Below are positions 16,450 to 25,984 of a stretch of DNA of 32,486 nt, piece after piece. The notes beneath the pieces are model-generated. The model was not told the DNA's origin. It did no database searches and saw only the letters and a program-made list of their open reading frames with translations. Origin of the DNA: Thiohalocapsa sp. (GTDB lineage: Bacteria > Pseudomonadota > Gammaproteobacteria > Chromatiales > Chromatiaceae); assembly GCF_022340605.1 (NCBI RefSeq), contig NZ_JAJDNQ010000139.1:1-32486 (forward strand), in the 5' to 3' direction. Each line of letters opens with the position of its first letter. Position 1 is the first letter of the stretch. Made by a program: the position numbers and the translations under genes.

Positions 16450-16646
16450 GCCAAATCGCCATCTTGGGTGCGTCCGGGTTCCAGCAACGCGGCTGGTAAC
16501 AGGTCAATGAGTTCGGCGCGAGTTGCTGTCTCCTGCGATTTTGGCAACTCTGCCCGCTGATGGACTTAGCGGCAATTATGGCGCCAAGACCAATGATCCT
16601 CAGGGGGATCGAGGTCGATGGGTGCGGAGTAACGGCAATGGAACGC

Positions 16647-17801
16647 TCACCAACCGGCCGCGAGTATGTCTCCCAAGTCCGCTGCCGCCAGCCGCTCACG
16701 CACCCGGTACAGGTGTTCCATCAGCGCGGGCTCCAGTCGCGCGTAGGCATCCGCGTCCGGCACCCGCTTGACCACCACGCCGAGCAACTCGGTGATGGCG
16801 TTGCCGATGGAGTTCTGGCTGATGGTGACGTAGAGCGTGCCGTCGTCGCCGCGGTAAATGAGCTGCTTGAAGGCCGGCTCCCAGCGGATGGCGTTGGCGT
16901 AAGCGGGCTCCTTGATGCAGCGCTGGCGGATCATCTTGGCGGTGCCCATGAAGGCGTTGTCGGCCAGCAGCACCCGCTCGACGGCGCCCGGGAAATGGAG
17001 GTCCGGCAGCAGGTCCGCATTGCGGCTGGAGACCTGGCTGAAGAAGCTTCGGTAGAAATCGAGAAAGCCCATCAGAAGCGCGTCGTACTCGCGCCAGAAG
17101 CGCACGTCCGTGAGCGCGGCGGCGCCGCCCGTGATCTCCCAGCAGGGCAGGCCGTGGGGGTAGCCGCTCAGGGCCAGCGCCGAGCGCTCGCGGCGGGCGG
17201 GCCGCAGGATTTCCAGGTCCAGTGCCGCGGCGAAGAAGGCGCGGTAGACATCGCGCATGTGCGCCTGGAACAGGCTGTTCTGGCCGCCGTCGGTGAGGTT
17301 CGGGTTGTCCGGGTCGGCGGGCTCGGCGGCGCGCAGGTCCGCCATCGGGAACACCATAAAGTGGTTGTGCAGCATGCGGATGCTCGGCACGCCCGGTGCC
17401 GTCAGCGGCCAGGTGGCGTCCAGGCTCGCCTCGCCGGCCAGCACCAGGGCCGTCGCCGGGTCCGGCCAGTGCTCCAGCATGTAGCCGATGATGACGGCGT
17501 TCATGCGGTTCCAGACCCGGCGCACCGCCTCCGGCACCTGGGTGCGGCGGACCGGGCGGCCGAGGGGGTTCAGGATCTCGCTCGCGGTGTTGTAGATGAT
17601 GGAACAGTCGAAGGTGCCGGAATGCCCCAGCGCCTTGCGGTACAAGAGTAAGTTTTCGGGGTTGCTGAGCAGTCCATTGTTGTGCACCAGGTCGCTCAGG
17701 TTTTCGGCGCTGTTGAAGAACTCGTTGGGTGCCATGCCCTCGGGCACGTCGAGCGGGATCGGACGGAAAGGCGTGACGAGCTGGCGTGGGCCTGTCTGCA
17801 T
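16647..17801 (-). CDS. conserved-looking protein of unknown function
   Basis: A 384-residue protein that I do not recognise. It is soluble by eye: no signal peptide and no clear membrane helix. Coding is credible: GGAG lies 7 nt before the ATG at 17801, composition is balanced, and wobble positions are GC-rich in this frame. Notable stretches are NSAENLSDLVHNNGLLSNPE near the N-terminus, IRMLHNHFMVFP in the middle (an HNH triplet about residues 144-146), CWEITGGAAAL, and SQNSIGNAITELLGVVVKR near the C-terminus. The histidine cluster recalls HIT/GalT-type phosphate-transfer sites only loosely, and I would not assign that function. It converges on the cytochrome gene, with about 200 bp between them. 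Confidence 0.75.
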   Translation of the reverse strand: MQTGPRQLVTPFRPIPLDVPEGMAPNEFFNSAENLSDLVHNNGLLSNPENLLLYRKALGHSGTFDCSIIYNTASEILNPLGRPVRRTQVPEAVRRVWNRMNAVIIGYMLEHWPDPATALVLAGEASLDATWPLTAPGVPSIRMLHNHFMVFPMADLRAAEPADPDNPNLTDGGQNSLFQAHMRDVYRAFFAAALDLEILRPARRERSALALSGYPHGLPCWEITGGAAALTDVRFWREYDALLMGFLDFYRSFFSQVSSRNADLLPDLHFPGAVERVLLADNAFMGTAKMIRQRCIKEPAYANAIRWEPAFKQLIYRGDDGTLYVTISQNSIGNAITELLGVVVKRVPDADAYARLEPALMEHLYRVRERLAAADLGDILAAGW

Positions 17802-17950
17802 GGCGGGCTCCGGGTGCGTGGCCTGGCGGTGCTTGCGCCTGGCAGTGTAGCGCCGCATCGCCCCGCAGACTCAACCGGACGTGCGTTGTCTCAGGGTTGC
17901 GTCGGTCCGGGAGTCCGCCTTGCGACTGGACAAGCATTGGTAACCCGCCG

Positions 17951-17987
17951 CGGAACGTCGGGTGACGCTGCGCTAACCCGACCTACA
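17951..17987. repeat. inverted repeat of the GTCGGGT/ACCCGAC type
   Basis: Arms GTCGGGT (17957-17963) and ACCCGAC (17976-17982) enclose GACGCTGCGCTA. On the minus strand it reads TGTAGGTCGGGTTAGCG..., a hairpin repeat type common in environmental gammaproteobacteria (from memory). Related hairpins are at 25611-25639 and 27899-27930. Confidence 0.65.
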
Positions 17988-18057
17988 ATTCGCGCGTTTT
18001 CGGAGTTGCGAACAATACTTTCACGGTCTCTTCGCCTATCCACTCTAGTTTCGCGAT

Positions 18058-18084
18058 GTTTCAGTTCTTCTTGAACCGTTCCTT
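18058..18084 (+). repeat. dispersed 27-mer, copy 1
   Basis: The core is GTTTCAGTT-NN-TCTTGAACC-N-TTCCTT. It matches 18879-18905 at 24 of 27 positions, in the same orientation. It lies 70 bp before the DUF1840 start. Nature unknown. Confidence 0.5.
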
Positions 18085-18154
18085 GGGTTGAGCACTATGC
18101 TTAGTGGCCGGGCGGCGCCGTCAGCGCGCGCACAATCGCGAACCGGAGCAACAC

Positions 18155-18472
18155 ATGCTGATCACCTTCAAGACACCCGCCTACGCGGACATCACCATGT
18201 TCGGCGATGTCGCCAAGGCCCTGATCAAGATGATGGGCCACAGCGGCACGGTGCCAGGCGCCATCCTCGCCGACGACGTGCCCATGGCGCTGGAGAACCT
18301 GCGCGCCGCGGTCAAGCACAACCCCGATGCGCCGCTGAACCCGCACCGGGACAACGACGAGGAGACCCCGCGGGGCGAGGGTGTGAGCCTGTCCCATCGC
18401 GCCATGCCGCTGCTGGAAATGCTGGCGGCAGCGGCCCGCGACGGCAAGAACGTGATGTGGGACCAGAGCTGA
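18155..18472 (+). CDS. DUF1840 family protein
   Basis: A 105-residue protein of unknown function. The opening MLITFKTPAYADITMFGD and the following ALIKMMGHSGTVPGAI match the DUF1840 pattern (beta- and gammaproteobacteria). The middle is charged and probably flexible (HRDNDEETPRGEG), and the C-terminus has a helix, MPLLEMLAAAARDGKNVMW. No signal peptide or membrane segment is seen, so it is likely cytoplasmic. The ATG at 18155 follows GGAG at 6 nt; upstream in-frame codons give arginine-rich sequence not typical of the family. It stands alone between a divergent unknown gene and the convergent nadE. Confidence 0.83.
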   Translation: MLITFKTPAYADITMFGDVAKALIKMMGHSGTVPGAILADDVPMALENLRAAVKHNPDAPLNPHRDNDEETPRGEGVSLSHRAMPLLEMLAAAARDGKNVMWDQS

Positions 18473-18653
18473 GGGAGCACCGGCTGGCGCGGACAAGGGC
18501 GGCGCCACGCGGGTGGCGGCGCCCGGCCGCAGCGCCAAGTCCGGCCAGCACATCGTCACCCCCTGCGCCGCCTGCTGGTGTTGCGGGAACCCGAGCGGGC
18601 ACGCCGGCGCCGACGGTTAGTGACGGTTCAGAAACAACGTGACCACCGCAGGG

Positions 18654-18738
18654 CCTTGATCATAAGTCCGTCCACCGCCATGGGAGCGCCGTCCTCGGCG
18701 CGACGGGCGGCCGGTCGCGGCGGGGACGCCGCTCCCAC
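18654..18738 (-). repeat. 85-bp REP composite (BIME-like), copy 2
   Basis: This is the reverse complement of the 9973-10057 block with the same length. One head (18680 onward, plus) forms hairpin GCGCCG-TCCT-CGGCGC. The other (minus, from 18738) forms GCGGCG-TCCC-CGCCGC. Both stems are perfect although their bases differ. The conserved tail CCTTGAT...AGTCCGTCCACCGCCA is at 18654-18680. Confidence 0.75.
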
Positions 18739-18843
18739 AGGACGAGCGCTTGGTCGGAGTTACGATCAAGACCCACCGTAGATACTCTGTTCCCGCGCAA
18801 GTCCAAATTGCCGCCAGTCCATAAACTCGCTTTATCGAATGCA

Positions 18844-18867
18844 GTGGATGCGCTCCGCTTCATCCAC
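18844..18867. repeat. GTGGATG/CATCCAC hairpin repeat
   Basis: Perfect 7-bp arms (18844-18850 and 18861-18867) enclose CGCTCCGCTT. The layout, with a short GGAT-type arm and a CGC-rich loop, is that of a widespread dispersed hairpin repeat in gammaproteobacteria (from memory). Confidence 0.5.
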
Positions 18868-18878
18868 CCTTCCTCAAC

Positions 18879-18903
18879 GTTTCAGTTGCTCTTGAACCCT
18901 TCC

Positions 18904-18905
<2 letters not shown>
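18879..18905 (+). repeat. dispersed 27-mer, copy 2
   Basis: 24 of 27 positions match 18058-18084, in the same orientation. The last two bases belong to the nadE stop codon (18904-18906, minus strand). Confidence 0.5.
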
Positions 18906-20982
<2,077 letters not shown>

Positions 20983-21117
20983 GGCGGGTCCGGGTTGTGC
21001 GGCAGCCGTGGCGGCCGGGTGGTTGCCCCGATTATGACGCTGGACGGCTGACAGGTCGAAGGGCTGTGCCGTGGTGCTCGGCCCGGGCTCGCTGGGCGGA
21101 AAGCCTGGCGTTGCCGC

Positions 21118-21921
21118 TCAATGACGCGCGCGCGCGAGCCGGTCCAGCCGCAGCCGCTCGCGCTCGTCGAACAGCCGCCGGGAGCCGATCCATACCGCCG
21201 CGACGCTGCCGAGCCCAGTGCCCGCGGAGATCATGAACATGATGAGCAATTGGTACTTGGCCGCCTCCATGGGCGGACTGCCGGCAAGAATCTGGCCCGT
21301 CATCATGCCCGGCAGGCTGACGATGCCGGCGGCGGCCATGGCGTTGACGATGGGGATCAGGCCCGAGCGCAGCGCATCGCGGCGGATCTCCTCGATGGCC
21401 TCGCCCCAGCCGGCGCCGAGCATGAGCCGCGCCTCGATGCGCTCGCGGGCGTCGTGGGCCTGGCGCGTCAGGCCATCCAGGGCGATGGCGATGCCGTTCA
21501 TGGTGTTGCCGAGCAGCATGCCCAGCAGCGGGATCAGGTACTGCGGCTGGTACCAGGGCTCGACACGGATGATCACCGTCAGCGCCAGCACCGTGATGCT
21601 GAAGGACGACAGAAACATGGACAGCACGCCGATGCCGTAGCCCCAGAAGCCGCGGTAGCGCCGCTTCTGCCGCGCCATCACCTCCCAGCCCGCCACCGAC
21701 AGCATTACCAGCGCCAGCAGCCCGATCAGCAGCGGATGGGTGTTCTCGAACAGCACCTTCAGCACCAGCCCCAGCAGCACCAGCTGCACGGTACTGCGGG
21801 CGGCGGCGACGAGCATGCGCCGCTCCACGCCGAGCCTGAGGCGCCACGACAAGAGCGCCAGCAGCAGCACCAGTGCGGCGGCAAGCGCCAGGTCCAGCGG
21901 GCTTAGAGAGATCAGGCTCAT
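21118..21921 (-). CDS. fetB: ABC transporter permease FetB (iron exporter type)
   Basis: A 267-residue membrane protein with about six to seven helices. Family-typical stretches include WRLRLGVERRMLVAAARSTVQL, split in the mature protein by the first helices, VAGWEVMARQKRRYRG, LLGNTMNGIAIALDGL, and the cytoplasmic loop AREREI-type region reading DARERIEARLMLGAGWGEAI. These are hallmarks of the FetB/YbbM family, which in E. coli exports iron and gives resistance to oxidative stress. Its ATG overlaps the fetA stop (ATGA), so the two are translationally coupled. A different substrate cannot be excluded from sequence alone. Confidence 0.9.
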   Translation of the reverse strand: MSLISLSPLDLALAAALVLLLALLSWRLRLGVERRMLVAAARSTVQLVLLGLVLKVLFENTHPLLIGLLALVMLSVAGWEVMARQKRRYRGFWGYGIGVLSMFLSSFSITVLALTVIIRVEPWYQPQYLIPLLGMLLGNTMNGIAIALDGLTRQAHDARERIEARLMLGAGWGEAIEEIRRDALRSGLIPIVNAMAAAGIVSLPGMMTGQILAGSPPMEAAKYQLLIMFMISAGTGLGSVAAVWIGSRRLFDERERLRLDRLARARH

Positions 21922-22562
21922 GGCCGCGCCTCCGTGCCGTCGGCGGCGGCAAGCTCCGGCAGGATGCGGCCGTCGCGAATCGCCAACCGGCGGCCGTTCA
22001 TGCGTGCACGCTGCTCCGGATCGTGGCTTACCCAGAGCACGGCCGCAGCCTGCTCGACGCGGTAGTCGGCGATGACCGCCTCCACCTTGGCGCGGTTTTC
22101 CGGGTCCAGGTTGGCGGTGGCCTCGTCCAGCAGCAGCACCCGTGGGTGGTGCACCAGGAGTCGGGCGAGGGCCAGGCGCTGGCGCTCGCCGGTGGAGAGC
22201 CGCCGGATCTCCCAGGCGAGCACGTCGGTGTCGAAGCCGAGCCGCGCCAGCAGTTCCGGCAGCCCGGCGTGGTCATCCGCGGTGACCGGGAAGTGCCCGC
22301 CCACCAGCTCCTCCCACCAGCCGGACTCGGCCGGGAGCAGCCCGACATGGCGGCGCCAGAGCGGTGCCGGAATGGACGAGCGCGCGATGTCGCCGCACCA
22401 GACCTCGCCGTCGTTCGGGTCCAGGTCGGCGATGGCGCGCAGCAGCAGGCTCTTGCCGGAACCGGAAGGGCCGGACAGGAACACCAGCTCGCCGGCGTCC
22501 ACGTCCAGGTCCACGGACGTGAGCAACGCCGTGCGCAAAGCCTTCACGTGCAGCGACGGCAT
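21918..22562 (-). CDS. fetA: ABC transporter ATP-binding protein FetA
   Basis: A 214-residue ATPase that partners FetB. Seen: Walker A SGPSGSGKSLL (GPSGSGKS at 31-38), the ABC signature region RRLSTGERQRLALARLL, Walker B VLLLDEATANLDPE, and switch histidine in VLWVSHDPEQ. The signature reads LSTGERQ instead of LSGGQ, which is common in this subfamily. The ATG at 22562 gives the usual length; sequence upstream in the same frame is not coding and overlaps trmB. The trmB stop (22579) lies only 16 bp upstream on the same strand, so trmB, fetA and fetB may form one transcription unit. Confidence 0.92.
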   Translation of the reverse strand: MPSLHVKALRTALLTSVDLDVDAGELVFLSGPSGSGKSLLLRAIADLDPNDGEVWCGDIARSSIPAPLWRRHVGLLPAESGWWEELVGGHFPVTADDHAGLPELLARLGFDTDVLAWEIRRLSTGERQRLALARLLVHHPRVLLLDEATANLDPENRAKVEAVIADYRVEQAAAVLWVSHDPEQRARMNGRRLAIRDGRILPELAAADGTEARP

Positions 22563-22578
22563 GACGGCGGCCGCGGCG

Positions 22579-23337
22579 TCAGCGGCGCCGGTACACCAGG
22601 TCGAAGACCCGGTGCCCGAGCCGCTCTCCGCGGCGCTCGAACTTGGTGGGCGGTCGGGAAGCCGGGCGCTCGGCGAAGCATCCGCGGCCGGCGGTGTTCT
22701 GGTACAGCTCCGGTAGCGCATCGATGACCTCGAGCATGTGCGCGGCATAAGGTGCCCAGTCCGTGGCGGCATGGAAGAACCCACCGGGGGCCAACACGCG
22801 GGCGACGTCCCGCATGAAGTCCGGCTGCACGATGCGCCGCTTGTGGTGGCGCTGCTTCGGCCAGGGGTCCGGAAAGAAGAGCTGCACGCCGGTCAGCGAG
22901 GCATCCGGCAGGCCGCCGTCGGGGGGCGGGCGCAGCAGCGCGCGGGCATCCGCGCGCATGACGCGCAGGTTGGTCAGGTCCAGGCGCTCGATCTCCAGCA
23001 GCAGGTGGCCGACGCCCGGACGGTGTACCTCCAGCCCGAGGAAGTTGCGTCCAGGTCCGCGCTCAGCTTCGGCCGCGGCCTGCGCCGCCAGCGACTCGCC
23101 GTTGCCGAAGCCGATCTCCAGCGCCACGGGTTGTGGCGTGTCGAACAGCGCCGGCAGGTCCAGCGGCTCGCCCGGCTGCCAGTCCACGCCGAAGCGTGGC
23201 CAGAGCGTCTCAAAGGCGCGCTGCTGCCCGGCCGTGAGCCGGCCCTCGCGCAGCACGAAGCTGCGCACCGGGCGATGGTGCAGCGGCGCTGCCTGGGGCG
23301 ATGGTGCGGATTTCTCGGTGGTCGTCGGGTCGGTCAC
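22579..23337 (-). CDS. trmB: tRNA (guanine-N7-)-methyltransferase TrmB
   Basis: Methylates G46 of tRNA to m7G using S-adenosylmethionine. About 252 residues from the chosen GTG (23335-23337). Seen: RSFVLREGRLTAGQQ near the N-terminus, SAM motif LEIGFGNGESL, FLGLEVHRPGVG, LFFPDPWPKQRHHKRRI (the catalytic PDPW...KRR core), ATDWAPYAAHMLEV, and the closing PASRPPTKFERRGERLGH. The GTG start puts RSFV about 25 residues in, close to E. coli TrmB. An ATG at 23430 would give 283 residues with a proline/alanine-rich leader and is the alternative; neither start has a strong ribosome site. Confidence 0.92.
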   Translation of the reverse strand: MTDPTTTEKSAPSPQAAPLHHRPVRSFVLREGRLTAGQQRAFETLWPRFGVDWQPGEPLDLPALFDTPQPVALEIGFGNGESLAAQAAAEAERGPGRNFLGLEVHRPGVGHLLLEIERLDLTNLRVMRADARALLRPPPDGGLPDASLTGVQLFFPDPWPKQRHHKRRIVQPDFMRDVARVLAPGGFFHAATDWAPYAAHMLEVIDALPELYQNTAGRGCFAERPASRPPTKFERRGERLGHRVFDLVYRRR

Positions 23338-23469
23338 GGCAGCAAGGGGCGTTGGCGGCGGCTTCGGGCGGGCGGGCGTTGCGAAGGATTCGTGCGCGGC
23401 ACGCGGCCGGGCGCTATGATCCCGCCGCATTGTACCGATACCCATCAACCCCTGACCGACCGCAGTATC

Positions 23470-24057
23470 ATGCCCCGCATCAGCGTCCACGACTTCTACG
23501 ACCGCGTCCTCGCCGAGCACGGCGACACCGCCAAGGGTCTTCATTACAACTCCCTCAGCTCGCAGCAGATCCGTTTTCAGGTATTGCGGGAGCTGATGCC
23601 GGAGACCCTCGCCGGACTGACCGTGGTGGACGTGGGCTGCGGCTTCGGCGACCTGCTGCGCTATTTCCAGGAGGCCGAGGACCCACCCGAGCGCTACATC
23701 GGCATGGACCTGCACGAGCGCATGGTAGAGGTGGCGCGCGAGCGCACCGGCGCCGAGATCATCCACGGCGACGTCCTGGCCGACCCGCTGCCGGCGGCGG
23801 ACTGGTATATCTGCAGCGGCTCGCTCAACAACTTCACGCGGGAAGAGACCCAAAGCGCCGTTGAGCGGTGCTACAACGCCGCCCGCGGCGGGCTGGTGTT
23901 CAACGTGCTGCGCGGCAAGGACTGGTCCGACACGTTCAATTACCGCGAGCCGGCGGAGGTGGAGGCGTGGGGCGAGACGCTCGGCGCCGAGGTCACCATC
24001 GTCGACGGCTATCTGTTCCGGGACTTCTCGGCGGCGCTGATCCGGCCCGCCGGCTGA
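23470..24057 (+). CDS. class I SAM-dependent methyltransferase
   Basis: A 195-residue soluble protein with a Rossmann methyltransferase core. Motif I reads VVDVGCGFGDLLRYF (about residues 52-66), the acidic end of the second strand YIGMDLHERMVEVAR, then IIHGDVLADPLP, and WYICSGSLNNFT in the motif IV area. The substrate is unknown; small-molecule methylation is the usual guess for this size. The start ATG at 23470 has only a weak ribosome site. It is divergent from trmB and sits on the opposite strand within what is otherwise a minus-strand trmB/thiG/thiS neighbourhood. Confidence 0.85.
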   Translation: MPRISVHDFYDRVLAEHGDTAKGLHYNSLSSQQIRFQVLRELMPETLAGLTVVDVGCGFGDLLRYFQEAEDPPERYIGMDLHERMVEVARERTGAEIIHGDVLADPLPAADWYICSGSLNNFTREETQSAVERCYNAARGGLVFNVLRGKDWSDTFNYREPAEVEAWGETLGAEVTIVDGYLFRDFSAALIRPAG

Positions 24058-24315
24058 GCCTGAATCCGCCTCGCCTGCGCGACCACGCGCTCGCAAGGCG
24101 CCCACACGCGCGCTCGCGACGCCGCGGAGCAAACGCGCAAATATTGCTCGCAGCACCGCAATCGAGCGGATCGCAGCAGCTCTTGTGGGAGCGGCACTCT
24201 TGGTGCCGCGACCGGCGGTAAAGCCGGACACCATGCCCCGTGCCGAAGTCGGATGCGCCGCGACTAAACCGGGTATTTGCCCGGTGTCGGCGCTGTGTCA
24301 CGGGCGTGAAGGCAC
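24058..24315. other. intergenic region with one REP element
   Basis: About 258 bp between the methyltransferase stop and the Uma2 remnant. Apart from the REP-like element at 24185-24215 nothing recognisable is seen. Confidence 0.5.
24185..24215 (+). repeat. REP-type element, hairpin variant B
   Basis: Head GTGGGA, then hairpin GCGGCAC-TCTTG-GTGCCGC, then GACCGG. Stem and flanks equal those of the elements at 1582 and 1746, while the 5-nt loop differs (TCTTG against GCTCG). Confidence 0.7.
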
Positions 24316-24550
24316 CGAGGGCTATGACCGCGGCGCCAAGTTCGCCCACTACCGCCGACTGGACACCCTCCAGGAGTACGTGCTGGTGGACTCGCGCCAG
24401 CGCAGCGTCGAGGTCTTCAGCCGCCGCGACGAAGGCTGGCTGCTGCGCGCCGTGCCGGAGGACGGGGTGCTCGGCATCGAGTCGCTGGACTTCCGCTGCG
24501 GGCTCGACGCGGTCCATGAGGACGTGAGCTTCGAGCCCGCGGCGGACTGA
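24316..24550 (+). pseudogene. C-terminal remnant of a Uma2 (DUF820) family gene
   Basis: The frame from about 24316 to the stop at 24548-24550 encodes the C-terminal half of a Uma2 protein: EGYDRGAKFAHYRRLDTL, then QEYVLVDSRQRSVEVFSRR, then GWLLRAVPEDGVLGIESLDF. In intact relatives the first segment follows an IEVLSPSTE-type catalytic strand, which is missing here. Upstream sequence in all frames lacks the N-terminal half (no ELIDGE or PDI segment) and instead has the REP element at 24185. An ATG near 24235 could start a short translated product, but it would lack the nuclease core. The subfamily differs from the intact Uma2 gene at 4512. Confidence 0.7.
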
Positions 24551-24613
24551 AGTCGCCCGGGCTGGCGGAATCGCTTTGCGTGGCCGGCCGACGCGGGCGT
24601 GGCCGGCTCGGTG

Positions 24614-25426
24614 TCAGAAAAAGGTCCCCTCGATGGGCGACGACGCCGACGCGAAGCGCTTGGCGGGCATGCGCCCGGCCAGGAACGCCTCGCGGCCCGC
24701 CTCGATGGCCTTGCGCATGGCGCTCGCCATCAGCACCGGGTCCTTGGCGGCGGCGATGGCCGTGTTCATGAGCACGCCGTCGCAGCCCAGCTCCATGGCC
24801 TCGGCGGCGTCGCTGGCGGTGCCGACGCCGGCGTCCACCAGGATCGGCACCGAGGCGTTCTCGACGATGGTCAGGATGTTGAGCGGGTTGCGGATGCCGA
24901 GCCCGGAGCCGATGGGCGCGGCCAGTGGCATCACCGCGCAGCAGCCGATGTCTTCCAATTGCCTGGCGATGATCGGGTCGTCGTTGGTGTACACCATCAC
25001 GTCGAAGCCGTCGGCCACCAGGACCTTGGCGGCCTCGATGGTCTGGAGCACGTCCGGGAACAGGGTCTTCTCGTCGCCCAGCACCTCCAGCTTCACCAGG
25101 TTGTGGCCGTCGAGCAGCTCGCGGGCGAGGCGGCAGGTGCGGATGGCCGTCTCCGCGTCGTAGCAGCCGGCGGTGTTGGGCAGAATCGTGTAGCGCTCAG
25201 GGGGCAGCACGTCCAGGATGTTCGGCTCGTCGGGGTTCTGACCGATGTTGCTGCGGCGCACCGCAACGGTGACGATCTCCGCGCCGCTGGCGGCGATGGC
25301 ACGGGCGGTCTCGTCCATGTCCTTGTACTTGCCGGTGCCCACCAGCAGGCGCGACGTGAAGTCGCGTCCGGCGACGGTGAAGCCGTCGTTGGGGCGGACG
25401 GTGGAGATGGCTTGATCTTGGGGCAT
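24614..25426 (-). CDS. thiG: thiazole synthase ThiG
   Basis: A 270-residue TIM-barrel enzyme that makes the thiazole phosphate ring of thiamine from deoxyxylulose 5-phosphate, dehydroglycine or iminoglycine, and ThiS thiocarboxylate. Seen: [57 protein letters not shown] (Schiff-base lysine K112), [16 protein letters not shown] and [20 protein letters not shown]. The ATG at 25426 gives the family length and start ([10 protein letters not shown]...). No strong Shine-Dalgarno; upstream bases GAGACCGCA resemble those before thiS. It follows thiS on the same strand after a 220-bp gap that contains a strong hairpin. Confidence 0.95.
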   Translation of the reverse strand: MPQDQAISTVRPNDGFTVAGRDFTSRLLVGTGKYKDMDETARAIAASGAEIVTVAVRRSNIGQNPDEPNILDVLPPERYTILPNTAGCYDAETAIRTCRLARELLDGHNLVKLEVLGDEKTLFPDVLQTIEAAKVLVADGFDVMVYTNDDPIIARQLEDIGCCAVMPLAAPIGSGLGIRNPLNILTIVENASVPILVDAGVGTASDAAEAMELGCDGVLMNTAIAAAKDPVLMASAMRKAIEAGREAFLAGRMPAKRFASASSPIEGTFF

Positions 25427-25646
25427 TGGGTTGCGGTCTCTCGGGGTTATCGGGGATGGGGCACTGGCCGGCCGGCGGCCTGGCTGTTCGCCGTATCGGC
25501 ATGCGGCGGCCGGAACACGGCATGCCGGCGCTCGCGTGGCGGCGAATGCACTCTGCCCAGTCTCTGAGCAAGGCTCTCTGAGCAACGCCCGCCGTGCGCG
25601 CTGTCGGCGAGCGTCGGGCCTCGTTCGTCGGCCCGACGCGCGGAGC
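25427..25646. other. thiS-thiG intergenic gap
   Basis: 220 bp, unusually long for this gene pair. It contains the hairpin at 25611-25639 and a short direct repeat, CTCTGAGCAA (25562-25571 and 25576-25585). No gene is supported. Confidence 0.5.
25611..25639 (-). repeat. perfect hairpin just after thiS
   Basis: Arms GCGTCGGGCC (25611-25620) and GGCCCGACGC (25630-25639) are perfect 10-bp inverted repeats around TCGTTCGTC. In the direction of transcription the hairpin starts 7 nt after the thiS stop. No T-run follows, so it is not a standard Rho-independent terminator. It shares the GTCGGGC/GCCCGAC core with the repeat at 27899-27930, so it may be a REP-like mRNA-end structure. Confidence 0.7.
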
Positions 25647-25847
25647 TTAGCCGCCGCCGACGGCGTGGATGATCTCCACCCGGTCGCCGTCGCGCAGGCG
25701 GTGGCCGTCGAATTGGCTGCGCGGCACCAGCTCGCGGTTGATCTCGACCGCAATGCGCCGGCCGCCGAGCCCGAGGTGCTCGATGAGGCCGCGCATGTCC
25801 AGTTCCGCCGGCACGTCGGTTGCCTCGCCATTGATGGTGATCTGCAT
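25647..25847 (-). CDS. thiS: sulfur carrier protein ThiS
   Basis: A 66-residue ubiquitin-like carrier that delivers sulphur as a C-terminal thiocarboxylate to ThiG. Seen: [18 protein letters not shown] at the N-terminus, [19 protein letters not shown] in the middle, [13 protein letters not shown] at the end. The C-terminus must be Gly-Gly; here it ends in three glycines. The ATG at 25847 matches the family start exactly. It is upstream of thiG on the same strand. No TPP riboswitch is visible upstream (25848-25984). Confidence 0.92.
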   Translation of the reverse strand: MQITINGEATDVPAELDMRGLIEHLGLGGRRIAVEINRELVPRSQFDGHRLRDGDRVEIIHAVGGG

Positions 25848-25984
25848 GCTGCGGTCTCGAGTGGGATCAGGCCACTGGGGCGGGTGTTAAACGCGAAATG
25901 TTACAATAGACTCGCGCCTGGGCATCAAAACGCACGGCGCCGCAGGCCCGCGGCCACCACGAGAACGATGAGGACGGACGCTTG

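Larger units (their letters stand above)
17802..18154. other. intergenic region with inverted repeat and dispersed 27-mer
   Basis: A 353-bp stretch between divergent genes. It holds an inverted repeat at 17951-17987 and, at 18058-18084, a 27-mer that recurs with three mismatches at 18879-18905. About 17985-18085 is relatively AT-rich and may hold the promoter of the DUF1840 gene. No gene is supported. Confidence 0.5.
18473..18903. other. intergenic region between convergent genes, repeat-rich
   Basis: 431 bp with no supported gene. It contains the second 85-bp REP composite (18654-18738), a hairpin GTGGATG-N10-CATCCAC (18844-18867) and the second dispersed 27-mer running into the nadE stop. 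Because the flanking genes converge, these hairpins are also the best candidates for bidirectional transcript ends, but none has the T-run of a classical Rho-independent terminator. Confidence 0.5.

Noticed and set aside
23338..23430. Longer trmB start at ATG 23430
   Set aside because: It would add 31 residues of Arg/Ala/Pro-rich sequence not seen in the family, without a better ribosome site; kept as an alternative in the trmB entry.
25848..25984. TPP riboswitch before thiS
   Set aside because: The conserved CUGAGA...ACCUGA/UGAUCUGG-type core is absent, and the space between thiS and the divergent gene is only about 137 bp.
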